From positions 496,001 through 560,000 of the forward strand of contig JAWNGF010000012.1 of assembly GCA_037039685.1 (NCBI GenBank): 64,000 bases of DNA. Direction: 5' to 3'. The stretch comes from Ceratobasidium sp. AG-K. Its lineage: Eukaryota; Basidiomycota; Agaricomycetes; Cantharellales; Ceratobasidiaceae. Under the pieces are notes generated by a model. It searched no databases. It was given only the letters and a program-made list of their open reading frames with translations, and was not told where the DNA came from. Shown here piece by piece: positions 38,201 to 49,404 of the stretch. The position numbers and the translations under genes were made by a program. How positions within the stretch are numbered: the first letter of the stretch is position 1; each line of letters starts with the position of its first letter.

Positions 38201-38526
38201 TGCCTGTATGTTATGCCGATTATTGCACTATTGCAAGACCAGCCCATTTCGTTACTAGGTTTATCAAAAACCCCAGCCCGAAAATCTGGACTATATCGAT
38301 GGACCTCCGGACGTAACAACGTCATATTACGAGGTAAGCTTGCTAGTGTAATTCTAATATAATATACACTTGAGCTTTGCTAACTCACCAACGTTTCGAG
38401 TATTATCACCATAACACTACAAACCTCGGATTGAACACGGTAGAATCAACCGGCTCCTCAGATTTACCACACAAAGATAGCACAGAGTACTATACAGCGC
38501 CAAATCAGTTCGACGGGGACTGCTGA
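35243..38526 (+). CDS. tandem TKL-type protein kinase (two kinase domains)
   Basis: Likely Ser/Thr kinase of the large basidiomycete TKL expansion. Domain 1 from ATG 35243: FKQAIGILKRHGLVDIT, glycine loop GGSADVYRG, IAIKVARF (Lys), RAAMEIYGWHMMRHRNLVPL, MVSPWMNNGTVMQYLL, catalytic loop VYGDVKGANVLV, MITDFGTTRLQ, WAPELLMESG, ASDVYGYGM, SCWSFSPSDRPSMDKVRSDI. A Pro/Glu/Gln-rich linker of about 90 residues ends ISTKT; an intron (donor gtgtgt) joins in phase to PIGEIIDLLTENGFPNLTND. Domain 2: GGGFADVYQG, VVAIKQLKQ, RELHHWSQLDHDNVIPLLGL, VHGDLKGRNVMV, MIGDFGTASM, YRWTAPEVLMER, ESDVYSYGM, MCWDQVPRRRIQVND. The tail ends PPDVTTSYYE then YYHHNTTNLGLNTVESTG and stops at TGA 38524-38526. Domain 1 has Tyr for the HxD His; domain 2 looks complete. 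Two separate genes remain possible. Confidence 0.75.
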
Positions 38527-38731
38527 TAACCATTTGGGCCGTTTTTTTATTATTTAATTTCTCACTTTTTTCTTCATTTTTGCTAAATGGACTGGTTGAT
38601 GTGGCGATAATGATTCAGTACTTTGACCAACCGGCCAAACTTCTGAGCCCGCCTCGAAATCGTGGGAACAAGCCACGTAAGCAGCATCGCACGAAACTAC
38701 GCACATGGATGCAACCAGAGTGAACTCGCAC

Positions 38732-39487
38732 TTAATAGCCAGCCGCCCGTAACCCTTCCAAAGCCTGCTCACACTGCCTCTCCGGACTCGTCTCCAGATC
38801 CACAACCACAACTCCATCCTCGCCAACCGGACTCTCCAGCGTCGCAAGTTGACTATCAAGCATGCTCGCTTTCATAAAATGCCCCTTGCGATTCTGCATC
38901 CGCTCCAACAGCACCTCGCGCGTGCCCTGGATAAACACGAAATACGTTTTGACCGGCGGAGACGTATTCGCTACGACCTCTTCCACCTCTCCCTCAGGCG
39001 TTCCTCCTTTTGCATGCACCACTTCGTCTTGTTTGAGTAGATTCACGGGCTTGCCTCGTAGGACGTCTCGATAGGCTTTCCGGAGTGCTGAACATGCGAC
39101 GACGGCTTGCCCATTGCCATTCTGTGCGAGCTCGGTTCCGTGTTGTCGGATGATTTGGAGCCATGGGGCACGATCGGCGTCTGTCAGTGGTTCCCCGCGC
39201 GACATTTTCTCGACGTTGGATTTTGGGTGCAGGTCGTCGCCGTCGGAGAATTGGGCTCCGAGGGCGCGGGCGAGGTTTTGGCCTGTGGTGGACTTGCCGC
39301 AGCCGCTTACGCCCTGGGCGCGAATCAAAGGGTCGAGAGTCGAGTTGGATGTTTAGTGATTGCGAGAGGAAGGTCGAGGGATGAACGTCGATCAGAGATG
39401 ATGTTAATTCACTGGAAAACAAACACTCACCATGACGATCACCAACTTGGGCCCTCCACTCGTAGGAACAAACGTGCTCTCAGACAT
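38732..39487 (-). CDS. gluconokinase
   Basis: Phosphorylates D-gluconate to 6-phosphogluconate, feeding the pentose phosphate pathway; cytosolic. ATG complement at 39485-39487 gives MSESTFVPTSGGPKLVIVM, with one intron before GVSGCGKSTTGQNLARALGA (Walker A). Then FSDGDDLHPKSNVEKMSRGE, PLTDADRAPWLQII, VVACSALRKAYRDVLRG, TYFVFIQGTREVLLERMQNR and KGHFMKASMLDSQLATLESP, all diagnostic of GntK/Idn1-type gluconokinases. Ends LEGLRAAGY, TAA complement at 38732-38734. About 210 residues, slightly longer than bacterial GntK because of the insert KQDEVVHAKGGTPEGEVEEV. Convergent with the kinase gene, only 205 bases apart. Confidence 0.93.
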
Positions 39488-40229
39488 GACCTACAAGCCA
39501 TCAGTATCATCTCACACGACCGAGATAAACTTACAAATGAAGTCAGAGTGATCGTCAAGAGTGGACCCCACACTTTATACGCGCACCGGGCCGAGCTCCG
39601 GACACTCACATGAAAATCTCCGATGAATCGTCGATTAAGAAATGCTTTCACCGTCGCGAACCTCCACACTAAAGCCGATCGGAGATTTCCAATCAAGTCG
39701 GCTCTCGGCCAAGCAACAACAAATAGGTGTGGAGTACAAAACAGGTTTGCCTTGGGTAAAAAAAGACTGGGCCGCATGGGCGCATATAACCTCTTGTGGG
39801 CAGCCATATCAGATAACCGTGCTCAATACATCCGAGAATTGTAAGATGCGAATTCATCCATGAACGACGGTGAGTCAGTAGTGTTCCCAACACGTTTATG
39901 GCAAAATATTTGCATAAATTCCAGAGGTTTAGATTTGTATTACCACAGCGTACATGGTGATGTTTCAAACCCATTGGGAATAGAAGTAGCTGCTCCGTCG
40001 ACGCATGGCGCGAAGAATTCGATCGTTAGTTCACGGCGCCGTTTGGTTGACCACTAACAACTCTTGGTGTCAAATCATGACGCTCCAGCCGACTTACAAA
40101 AACTGGGTGTGGAACGGTCGTCCACAACTTGAGGTCCGATTTCGAGCCAACATTTAGCCAATCGACCAACCAACCACAGGAGTGAGGCAAACCCGGGTGC
40201 TCGATTAGGCTGGTATTGATTTCCTGAAC
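39488..40229. other. intergenic
   Basis: Gluconokinase upstream region. A 73-codon stretch at 39623-39844 has no domain and no splice partner. Nothing else supported. Confidence 0.4.
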
Positions 40230-40620
40230 ATGAGCTTATCTTCCAACGTTTCACCCAGCGATACATCTGGTCTCTCCGCAGCGCTGGCCGAGTATAGCGC
40301 ACTCTTGGAGAACGGAGATGAAGAACGCTCCCTAGGTGCGGGGCCTGACTTTGCTTTGGCGGACAGGGTAATCCTCCGCAAGGTTCTGGTAGCGTGTACT
40401 TCCATGGTAGGGGGCAGTGCGAATCCTATCTCAAAGGCTCAGCAATTGCAGGATTCGGAGATCAAGACTCCTTTGCATCTTCGACTGGCAGCTTCTACCT
40501 TAGGGTGAATTTTTGGATCAATAGTGCTTCGGCCGATATCGAGGAGAGCTTGCGCGCAAGTGATACGTAGAGTGTATTCACAATCCCTTCGTTCATATTT
40601 TCGACCCCCAAGCCAGACTG
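40230..40620 (+). pseudogene. 3' fragment of the HEF/NCY gene at 42648
   Basis: Reads SGLSAALAEYSALLENGDEE, ISKAQQLQDSEIKTPLHLRL and AASTLG, then stops at 40506-40508. The matching part of the gene at 42648 reads LANLDALLGEVDKERF, ILKAQKMEELEIETPLHLRL and AASTLGFLLGSS. Downstream, GCAAGTGATACGTAGAGTGT followed by ATTCACAATCCCTTC matches 44675-44705 (GCGAGTGATACAGAGAGTGT), so coding and terminal exons are both represented with the exons between them deleted. A truncated duplicate without the HEF or NCY motifs. Confidence 0.7.
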
Positions 40621-42647
40621 AAAAGGAAGGTACACGTCTGTGTTGCGCATTTTTCCTCTTCTAGAATTCACGTACAACAATTCGGTAGGGCTCCGGTGCG
40701 GGTGACTTGGAGGGGTAAGATATGGGTAGCAGCGAACTTCGCTGAGTGAATGGTGCCGGATTTGGAAGGAAAATGAATGTAATTCTATATAAGGTACATA
40801 CACTAAATGAAGCCCATGAGAAACGACGGTTTGGGACAGGGCGATGGGTGGGGAACCCGCACTGACAGAGAGCGACGGGGACTTAGGGAAAGTACTTTCA
40901 GACATTCACGTGTCGGCGTAGCCTTTCAAATTAGGCACGACACAATACGATGCTAGCGATACTCTTCACACAAGGAGGGAAAAGGAAGAAAAAGGGAGAA
41001 GGAAAAATAAAAACGAGAGCAAATGGAAACATATGCATGTATGCTAAAATCTCCCAAAACGACGTCTTTAGTCATTTAACCACTGCGTGGCGCCACTGAA
41101 TCACAGTGATCTCATCACTAATTGAAATGGCCGTTTTCAGTGCATAATGGTCGGAGGTTTTGGTGACGTGTGAGCTAAATTCACGTACTTCTGGGGTCCT
41201 ACTTGCCAAAAAAAAAAGGCTATTTTGAATCATTTTTGACCTGATCTGTCCTCCGGTCACCCTCCGAAGTCCCAGCACCACAGCCATCCACGACAAAGTC
41301 ACTGAAAACGGCCATTTTCGGTGACTTTTTTTTATATTTTTATATTTTTTAAAGCCATCTAATTAATCACTGAAACGACTACTGATATTCAGCACATCCA
41401 CGCCCCACAGTGTAACTGGCGATTCAAGGATAGCTGGCCTCGGTCACGCGAACTCCATTTGCTTGAGAGACTTGGATAAACCTCCAGGCACCACTAGTCC
41501 AAACTCCCACTCCATAGTCTCACTCTTTTGCTCCATTCTTATGTGCATCGCAAAATTTACCAGTGCTAAGTATGTAGATTATTCGTAAGTTCCTGTTTAT
41601 ATGCGGGAAAACCTCCTGCCGTGTGAGGATTGGATTACTGCCAAGGGTTTAAGCATCGTGAATTTGGGCGGCGTCATAGCTCTTCAGTTGACCGCAATCC
41701 GAGGGTGATCGACGACGGCGTCCCTGCCCCTTTCTTATCACATGCTCTGTCATAAGGGCCGAGCCACATAGCTCAGAGTTCTTCGCGCAACTCAGCAGGC
41801 CCGACCCGCGAGCCAACTCTGAATGCTGACGCTACTTATTTGGCAATATTCGCGCTACGACAGCGGCTCTCGTCGGGTGTCACTTTGGGGTAACACAAGG
41901 GCAGTTTAACCGATTCTTTGACCACCGAGGTAAGAGCCCAGCCCAGACCCTGACGCCAAGCCGCCGATCCGCGGATCATGTTGATGGTCTCTGGACCGGC
42001 TTTTCAGAGAAACTAATATATCTGCATGCAAAGAGACTGGAGTGATACAGAAAGTAGCTCATTCGAACCGGAATAAAATCCTGAATCAAACGATATCCAC
42101 TAAGTACGCGACATTGAAGTTCGAAAAAACATCGGCTCCTGCCACCCAACACATGTTTACTTCACTACGAGAAGACTAAAGCGCTGAATAGTTTCCAACA
42201 TGACTATTTGAGTATATCGAATAATTTTTTTACCACAGTAAATACGATATAAGCCATTCTTACTAATGAGCTAAAGCTACCTACTTCAGCGAATTCAGGG
42301 GACCCGAATCCCCACCTAACCATCACCAAACTTGTCCGTTCTTTTTGCGCATCGATTTATACACGGCTATTGAGTACTTCTGGAGACTTTCAGACTCTTA
42401 CTCTCCCTGAATGTCACTCAAACGTCGAAATACAGTTGGGGAGCGGTTTTCTTAGTACTCCGAATTTCGACATGTGGGCTACATCACTTTGTGCGCAGCG
42501 AGAGCGCGATTCTAAATAGTCTAATAGCATTCGTCAAAGTGCCTTCTCTGAGGAGTTATGACGACTTCTATCGTGGCAGTCGAATTTTCAAAACGAAACC
42601 CTGGTGGCGAGTACTTTTGCAAATCGCAATAATCACTCCTACTCCCA
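40621..42647. other. intergenic, 2 kb, with inverted repeat
   Basis: Holds the inverted-repeat unit listed at 41125-41317 and AT-rich runs near 41328-41350. No gene is supported; the short open stretch at 42491-42823 partly overlaps the start of the next gene in another frame. Confidence 0.45.
41125..41317. repeat. inverted-repeat unit, possible small MITE
   Basis: AAATGGCCGTTTTCAGTG at 41125-41142 recurs perfectly as its reverse complement at 41300-41317. Each arm is itself nearly palindromic (CACTGAAAACGGCCATTTTC). The 157 bases between are non-coding and include an A10 run at 41208-41217. No target-site duplication was found by eye. Confidence 0.5.
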
Positions 42648-44730
42648 ATGAGGTTTCCGAAGTTTTTTCGTTCCAAAGCGGCTTTGAAGCGCGACTCCTA
42701 CATCAGCAGTTTCCTTGCACCTCCATCTCAGCTCAGCGGGGAACTATTGGATTGGTCCAGCGGTACCGACATGAAAATCCGTCGGCTCGCCATGAGGTTC
42801 CATCAAGAGTGGCACCACCCTGACTGTCTGGTCATGAAGTGGTACAAAACTCATGCTGTCACCTCATTCACATCCATCCAGCATTGGCAGAACAAGGACA
42901 CACAGTTCTTCCACGAGTTTCTCATCATCCAGCTAACTGATGGGTCAGCCTGTCGGCTGGAGCGAATGGGTGAAGGTCCACGCCCGGATGCTGTTCGACG
43001 CACAGGCTGCAACGCATACGATCTCATTCAGTGGTTTTCTCCCGAGGATAATCTTACTAGGACCTGGTCAACGGGGCACAATGAGATGATTGTTCAGGTT
43101 GACTTTCCATGCACATTCGATCTACTCGATGTCATTTCTATCTGCCACACTATCCAATGTGGGTTCAAGAAGACCTCAGTATACACCCTCCAGCGCTACA
43201 ACTGCTACTTCCTGTGTTGCACAATACTTGTTATACTCACAAGGCGATTCGAGACCTGGGAGAAGCTGATAACTCACAATACGTGGACCGAGGTCATGAA
43301 CAAAACTCTCAACGACCTAAGACATGTACCACTGATACTACCAGAGGAACAAGATCCCGTCGATTATTTTGTACTAGGTATTTGTTCTCTGGTTAGCTCT
43401 GATAGCTTCGACCCGGCTGGGTTCCTGTTACACCATATTGAGCTAGGTTTAACCAGTATAGATCACGATGCGACATGTGACGCCCTGAAAGATGTCTTAT
43501 GGCACGGCAAATTGGGTGACACTTTGTTGATACAGGTATACACTTGGATGGATGATGATTTCCTGGATGCAATTCTGCCTCTTGGGGGTTCATCAAGTAA
43601 TACAGCTATTGCCCCTGTAGGGCTGGCTAATTTAGATGCACTTTTAGGGGAGGTAGATAAAGAACGCTTCCCTTGCGAGGACCACAACTTTGCCTCGACG
43701 AGGACGGTAATCTCCCGTGAGATCCTTGCGGCATTTACTACTATGGTGGCAGGTATTGCGGATCCTATTTTGAAAGCTCAGAAAATGGAAGAGTTGGAAA
43801 TTGAAACTCCGCTCCACCTTCGGCTGGCGGCCTCCACGCTCGGATTTCTTCTTGGATCAAGCCTGTTAAAACCGATAGCGTTTTGGCTCAACAGGGGATT
43901 TCGGAAGGATTGTGAGACCCGTGAAGATGCACGTCCTGTACGTGAGACACTGCAGAAATTTTCGGGTGCGTAGTAGCGGGACACTGCAGATGGCTCAAGC
44001 GGGGCGTTAACAATAATTTGGTTCAAGTCACAGTTCCACAGTTGGTTCTAGCTATACAGCCGAGGATACGGTCCGGTTTGACAAAATTCCTGGTCTACAA
44101 CAACTTCGGTAACGGCAGCGTTTTCTTCAATGAGGGTCTCCTGTGTCGACTTTTGGAGCTGTTCTTTTCTATCGTGGATCAAGTGGCGGAGCGGTTCCAC
44201 AAGATACTAATCGACCGTTTCCGAACAAGCTCGGGAGAGCTGAATATTTCAGCGTGCTTGGCCTGGGTCAACTCGCATCATTCAAGGCTCTGTTGGAGAT
44301 ATTGTCTAATGCGCACTGTAACGCGCACATTATTTAGTAACTTCAACCACGTCCTCCAGCAGAGGAATCAGCCTACCCTCACCGTACGTTTGGTGAGTAA
44401 TCTTTTGCCTTGTCGAGTTAGTCAAGACAGCTAAGTTTCCGCTAAATCTGGTAGCCCGACGGTACCCGGAAAGAAGTTACAGTCGCCAACTTCCAGGAAT
44501 CTATTCATCGGTGCATTCTCAACCACTCTGAGCGCGTGGATTCATTCCAACTGGCTGCCGGCCCTCTGGTCTGCAGCGATATCGAGAGAGCAATGACCGA
44601 GATCTGGAAACTTTTGCCCTCCGAGAATAGAGAACCCAAAACCGAGCTTGAAGGCGAGGAGAACCCGGGTGCGAGTGATACAGAGAGTGTTTTCACGATC
44701 CCTTCTTTCATTTTTCAACTCCCCAATTAG
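42648..44730 (+). CDS. HEF/NCY protein, predicted permuted papain-like fold
   Basis: A first exon of 441 codons from ATG 42648 (MRFPKFFRSKAALKRDSYIS). The central part has DTQFFHEFLIIQLTDGSACR then LERMGEG (His 89), and 97 residues later SVYTLQRYNCYFLCCTILVI (Cys 186), after a helix FDLLDVISICHTIQCGF. Order His-then-NC-helix is that of circularly permuted papain-like folds (LRAT, NlpC/P60-like), suggesting a thiol hydrolase, acyltransferase or protease. C-terminal helical region: REILAAFTTMVAGIADPILK, IETPLHLRLAASTLGFLLGS. Downstream exons continue (VPQLVLAIQPRIRSGLTKFL, LFFSIVDQVAERFHKILID) and the last reads PDGTRKEVTVANFQESIHRC and ends FTIPSFIFQLPN, TAG at 44728-44730. No signal peptide. 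Exon joins after 43970 are uncertain. No family name known to me. Confidence 0.6.
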
Positions 44731-45452
44731 ACGAAAGCTTGCATATTGTGGACTTGTATGGTCAATGTCTTGAGTTGTATATGTTCCGACCTTTTATTAT
44801 TGTTGACAGACACTTAGCAGTTATTCCCCCGAGCTAATTGTCGTCGTTGAATCACGCATGATCCCCTTGTCTTGATATAAGTGTATCAGACCCACAGCAA
44901 TGCCTTCCCATAGTTCTTCCAAATTACGCTTTTCACTAGTTAGACGGGCCTAAATTATTAGCAATGGTAATAATGCTCGGGACTATGAAGACCGAGCCAA
45001 ATGAGCGAGCGGAAGTTTTTTCTAATTTCTAAATTTTTAAATCGTATGTATAGTAAAGTTGCGTTGGGGCCTAGCCCTATGTACAACCTCTGTGAAAAAG
45101 CGAGCAAGAGAGAGAAAAGGAAAGAACACGAAACAGGTAAACTCAGCACGCAAAGGAGCGGAAGTTAGCAAGGTCTTGCACCGCAAATTCCCAAAACGTG
45201 GTAACAGCACGCATTAAATTTATCACACGCATATATCTACCCTAATTCATAACTTCATAACTTTCATTACTTTCATTACACGCAACATTACACAAAACTC
45301 GTATATCGAACCATCGTAATTGCCTCGAAAGGTACAGGACGTCAAGTCAGTCCAATCACGACAGAACGAAAATATCAATTGGGATAGGAACAAAGAACGT
45401 GGACAGGTTATGAACAGATTACAAGACTCGGTTATCGCAACTCGTTCGTCGC
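44731..45452. other. convergent intergenic region
   Basis: 3' flank of the HEF/NCY gene and of FZO1 (minus). Contains ACTTCATAACTTTCATTACTTTCATTACAC-type short repeats at about 45250-45285. Nothing coding. Confidence 0.45.
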
Positions 45453-48024
45453 TCAGGCCATCAACCCGCCCACAACCCTAACCCCAGCAACCCGCTCTCC
45501 GAGCTTGACAAAGAATCCCCAGGCCGCTTCCGCACGCTTCTGCACGCACTCGGCTTCCTTGACCGCCCGACCCGTCTCTTCACCCGCCGCGCGGTAGCGC
45601 TCACGAACGTCCCAGGCCGCGAGCCTCAGGACCTTGCGGGTCTCACGTCCAACGCGGGCGGCGTGGTTATCGATGAACCCAACCTGCGCAACACCACCCT
45701 TGTTCGAGGTTTGGAGAGACGAGGCAATGCGACGCCCGACGGTACGGGGAATGCTGTACGGGAGGTCGATCACAAGCCAGGCTGCACCGCCCACGACGGC
45801 GAGGGTGAGCAACGGTGCGGCCCAGGCACGGACGTTCTTGTTGCCAACGATATCGATGGCTTGGATGATGCTCTGCAGGCCCCAGGTCTTGGTTCCGACG
45901 ATCGTGGCCGTGCCCAAGGTGAGCGAGGCGAGCGAGATGGCAGTGGTCGAGGTTTCTTCCTTCTTGTCCGACGACGAAGCAGGGAGGAGAATGTACGTCT
46001 CGAGGAAATGCTCGAAATCAAACACGTCGGAAACGGTCGACTGGTTGAGCTCGGGCGTGCGCGAGAGGCCAATGCCAACGCCAGTCGTCGAGCCACGGCT
46101 GCGGCGGTTGAACATGGCAGCGGGGACAAACACACGAGGCTGACGAGCGGCATTACCAGCAGGGGCAGCAGCCAACACACGCTCGCCGACCTGGGTGACC
46201 TTTTGCACAGCCTCGGAGGTGGCAGCACGGGCCTGGTCCTCGACGCGCTCGACGGCACGGTCGAGGCTCTCGAGCAGCGCGACGCGGACGTCTTGGGCAT
46301 AGTCCCAGGCGTTGAGGAATCCGCGCCAGGGAGGGGAGCTCGTGTCCGGCGTCGAGCTTGCCTTGGGCGACGTCGGAGAGGGCATCGCCGAGGGTCTTCT
46401 TGACGGTCGTCTCGACATCGCGGACAGTGTTCTCCTCGAGGGCTTCGAGCTCGGCTTCCATGGCGTTGCGCTGCGACTTGAGTTCCTCGAGGATGGGGAG
46501 GGTCTTGTCGAGGACCGAGCGAGCCGCGTCGATCTCGGACTTGGCGAGGAGGGCATTGGCCGCGGCGAGGAGCTCCATGTCGGACAAGAGCTTCATGAGG
46601 TAGGTCTGGGCGGGGAGGAGCTTGGACTTGGAGCGCTTCTGGAGGACAAACGTGCGGAGGGCAGTCTCGAGTGACACAAAGGCAGCGTCCATGACGTCCT
46701 CCTTGTCGGCACCCGAGGCGAGGCTGGCGCCGAGGGCACTGCGCGAGTCGACAAAGTGGACGAGCTCGTCGCGGTCATAGTACGTATGCGGAGACAGGGC
46801 CTTGATCTGCTCGAGGACTCGGCGCTTGCAGCGGGTCTTGTCCTTGATTTGGTCGTATCGGTTGACAACAATGAACACGTAAGCCTTTTCCTTGCCAGCG
46901 ATATGCAAAAATTCTTGGGCCGAGAGGGTGAAGTGGTTCTCGGCATTGACGCAAAAGACGACAACGTCGATTTCCTCTTGGCGGGCAAAGAGATTGGTAG
47001 TCTTGACCGAGTCGCGGTTGAGACCGGGGGCATCGATGAGGGTAATATCGGCGATGCCGTTGTTGAGGAGCGAGGCACCACGGGCACGGGGATCGGCGAC
47101 GTAGAGCTTGAGTGCGTAATCGGGGGGAGTCTCAGCATCAGGATCGCCTTGGAGCGCCTCGAGTTCGGAGATGGGGGCGCGTGAGAACGTGGCCGGGTTT
47201 GCACGGTCGTATGACGCAACCTGGTCGAGCTTGATCACATGCACTTCTTCCAATCCGCCATTCTCCTGCGCATCGTGCACCTCGCAAAACACCGACGTCA
47301 GAGGTTGCTGGTCGATGGGGAGGGCATCGCGGTGGAGCAGGGCATTGACGAGGGTCGACTTGCCGGCGTTGAGATCGCCAGTGACGAGGACCTTGGAGCG
47401 GGTATCGGCGATGCGGACCTTGAGCTTGTTGACATGCGCCAGCGCAGCCTCGAGACGGTCATCGAGCAAATGCGCAATGCTCGCCTTTTCGAGATTCGAC
47501 ACCAACGCAGAGGGGCTGTGCGCACTGTTGGGGCCCATGGAAAGATCGAGTCGGAGCACATGGAACTCGTCGGGAGTAAGGCCTTCGTACTCGTACTGGG
47601 CATCGGCAGTCGGCACACGCGGAAGATCCGACACGAGCGTAAGCTCCCGGCGCGCACCAGGCCTGGGCGCAGCATACACAACATCCGTCGACTTGGTCGG
47701 GTCGTCCACAAACGACATGGAGCGCTTGGCACTCAGATCATTCTGCGCCAGCTGGGGATACCGAGTCACCCATTCCTTGCGGCTAAACTCGCGCAGGTCG
47801 CTCAATAGGCCGACCGTCTCGCCCGCCGCGGCGGTCAATCTGTGATGTGTCAGCGTAATCCAAAAATTTTCATTGGCTACTCACCTCTCCCGCTGGTTCA
47901 CATACGCCGTCTGCGCCTCTTGGCCACTCGACAGCGCGCCTTGGGCGTCGATCGGGGTGGGAGGGATGCTGTCAGTCATCGGGCTCGTCACAATCGGGGT
48001 GGGAGGAAAGTAGGATTGAGACAT
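45453..48024 (-). CDS. FZO1: mitofusin Fzo1, apparent one-base frameshift
   Basis: Dynamin-like GTPase that fuses mitochondrial outer membranes. Exon 1 from ATG complement 48022-48024 (MSQSYFPPTPIVTSPMTDSI) splices to LTAAAGETVGLLSDL. GTPase motifs: VLVTGDLNAGKSTLVNALLH (G1), PLTSVFCEV (G2), ITLIDAPGLNRDS (G3), VFIVVNRYDQIKD (G4). Heptad region MEAELEALEENTVRDVETTV. C-terminal part: FDFEHFLETYILLP, two hydrophobic segments (STTAISLASLTLGTATIVG; PLLTLAVVGGAAWLVIDLPY) and a final coiled coil (EECVQKRAEAAW-like), ending VVGGLMA, TGA at 45453-45455. The reading frame changes between DAGHELPS and PPWRGFLNAWDYAQDVRV at a G4 run, 46333-46336. No intron fits, so this is a base-call error or a real mutation. 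Otherwise complete, about 850 residues. Confidence 0.88.
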
Positions 48025-49404
48025 CGTATTTGGATCTTCAGTAGCTTCAGAAGGTAGTGGCGATTCCGCCAGGGACAATTAAAATTTAAAGCGAGTCAGA
48101 AATTCGCAGTCTAGTCTTTATGTGCGAGGGGGGTCGTGGAGAGGTCGAGGGTCCGGGTGTATAAGTCGTCCCATCCTCACGTGATTTGCCTCGTGTTGAT
48201 CCCACCCGGCCTGATCCGGTGCGTCCTGCCGCTGCTCCCGGCTGTGGATCCTCGCTTACATGCATAAATACGATACCCGCTTGCTATTACAAGGCGCATA
48301 TATTTGCCCAACATTGTCCGTACATCCGTTCCCGCCAGATCCCGAGGCCGACATGCGTGAGCAACGTGCTCCACCGAAGCGATAAACGTGCCCCCCCTAT
48401 GTCGCATTCGGCGCGAATGCCCTCGGACCTCTCGAGTTGCGCTATCCACCTCATGTCCCCCCCTGGCCATCGCCTTCCAACCGTCTACAGCGCAAACATC
48501 TTCGAGCCATTGTGTACTTTGGACTGCCCTTGGCATCGCCCCCCTCGACCAAACACAGCCAGTCGCCATACATGATACTCGAAACATTCATCTATCTATG
48601 CACGAACTGAGGTAACCCACACCATGTGGATCTTTGCCCCCCTCCACCCAAGGAAATCGAGCGGCGACACGTGAATCTCTGCCCTTCTCGAACAAACTTC
48701 TCTGCTCCCCTTTTTGTATTTAACGATAGGATCGATAAAGGATAGCCTTTACGCCCAACCCATTCCCATTGCCGTATATGAATAGTCCGCCCCTCACTGG
48801 ATGTATGCGTGATTGGCGCTCCGCAAGAGCCGGGGCTGATACATGTTGGGAATTGATGCAGCAAAGTGCTCGAGTGTGAGATTTGCGTGCCATAAGCTTA
48901 CCGATTTGGGATCTCAGTGTGACATCATGGAGTAAATTGATTTTCTGTTGTGTCAGATCATGAGAGTGTCGCACCCTCGCATACTTATTCTCGGGAAAGC
49001 CCTAGACCCAAACTTAACTGACTCGGATTGTGGTAGTCTAAATCCTGCCCCGAGCCGATCATCAACGACTGAGAGGTAAAATCTTCGTAATCTCACCTTG
49101 AATCAATCAACTGGAATGGGAATGTCTCTTATAAACATTTGACAGGGCCATATTGAAATACGATATTATAATGCAAAATTACAGTACCACAACCGCATAC
49201 ATTCAACAAACCGTCATGTAAGTTGCTCAGCAATGATAAGGTAGCCGATCACGACCGGGATCAACCGGTCCTCGCGGCAAAGTTGGCACTAACAGCATAA
49301 CTAATAGCAAGCAAGAGACCATACATAGGCCATTTGCATAATGAAGCACAGCATGCAGGAGGCTCCTTCAGTGGAGACCCAACCAGTCTCGTCAGGCCGG
49401 TTCT
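48025..49404. other. intergenic, 1.4 kb
   Basis: FZO1 upstream region followed by sequence belonging to the 3' flank of the next minus-strand gene. From about 49330 it is part of the tandem duplication. No coding sequence supported. Confidence 0.45.

Noticed and set aside
39623..39844. 73-codon ORF downstream of 39600
   Set aside because: Two overlapping frames of equal length, neither with a domain or splice partner.
46320..46345. Programmed ribosomal frameshifting in FZO1
   Set aside because: No slippery heptamer or downstream pseudoknot visible, and none is known for mitofusins; a homopolymer indel is simpler.
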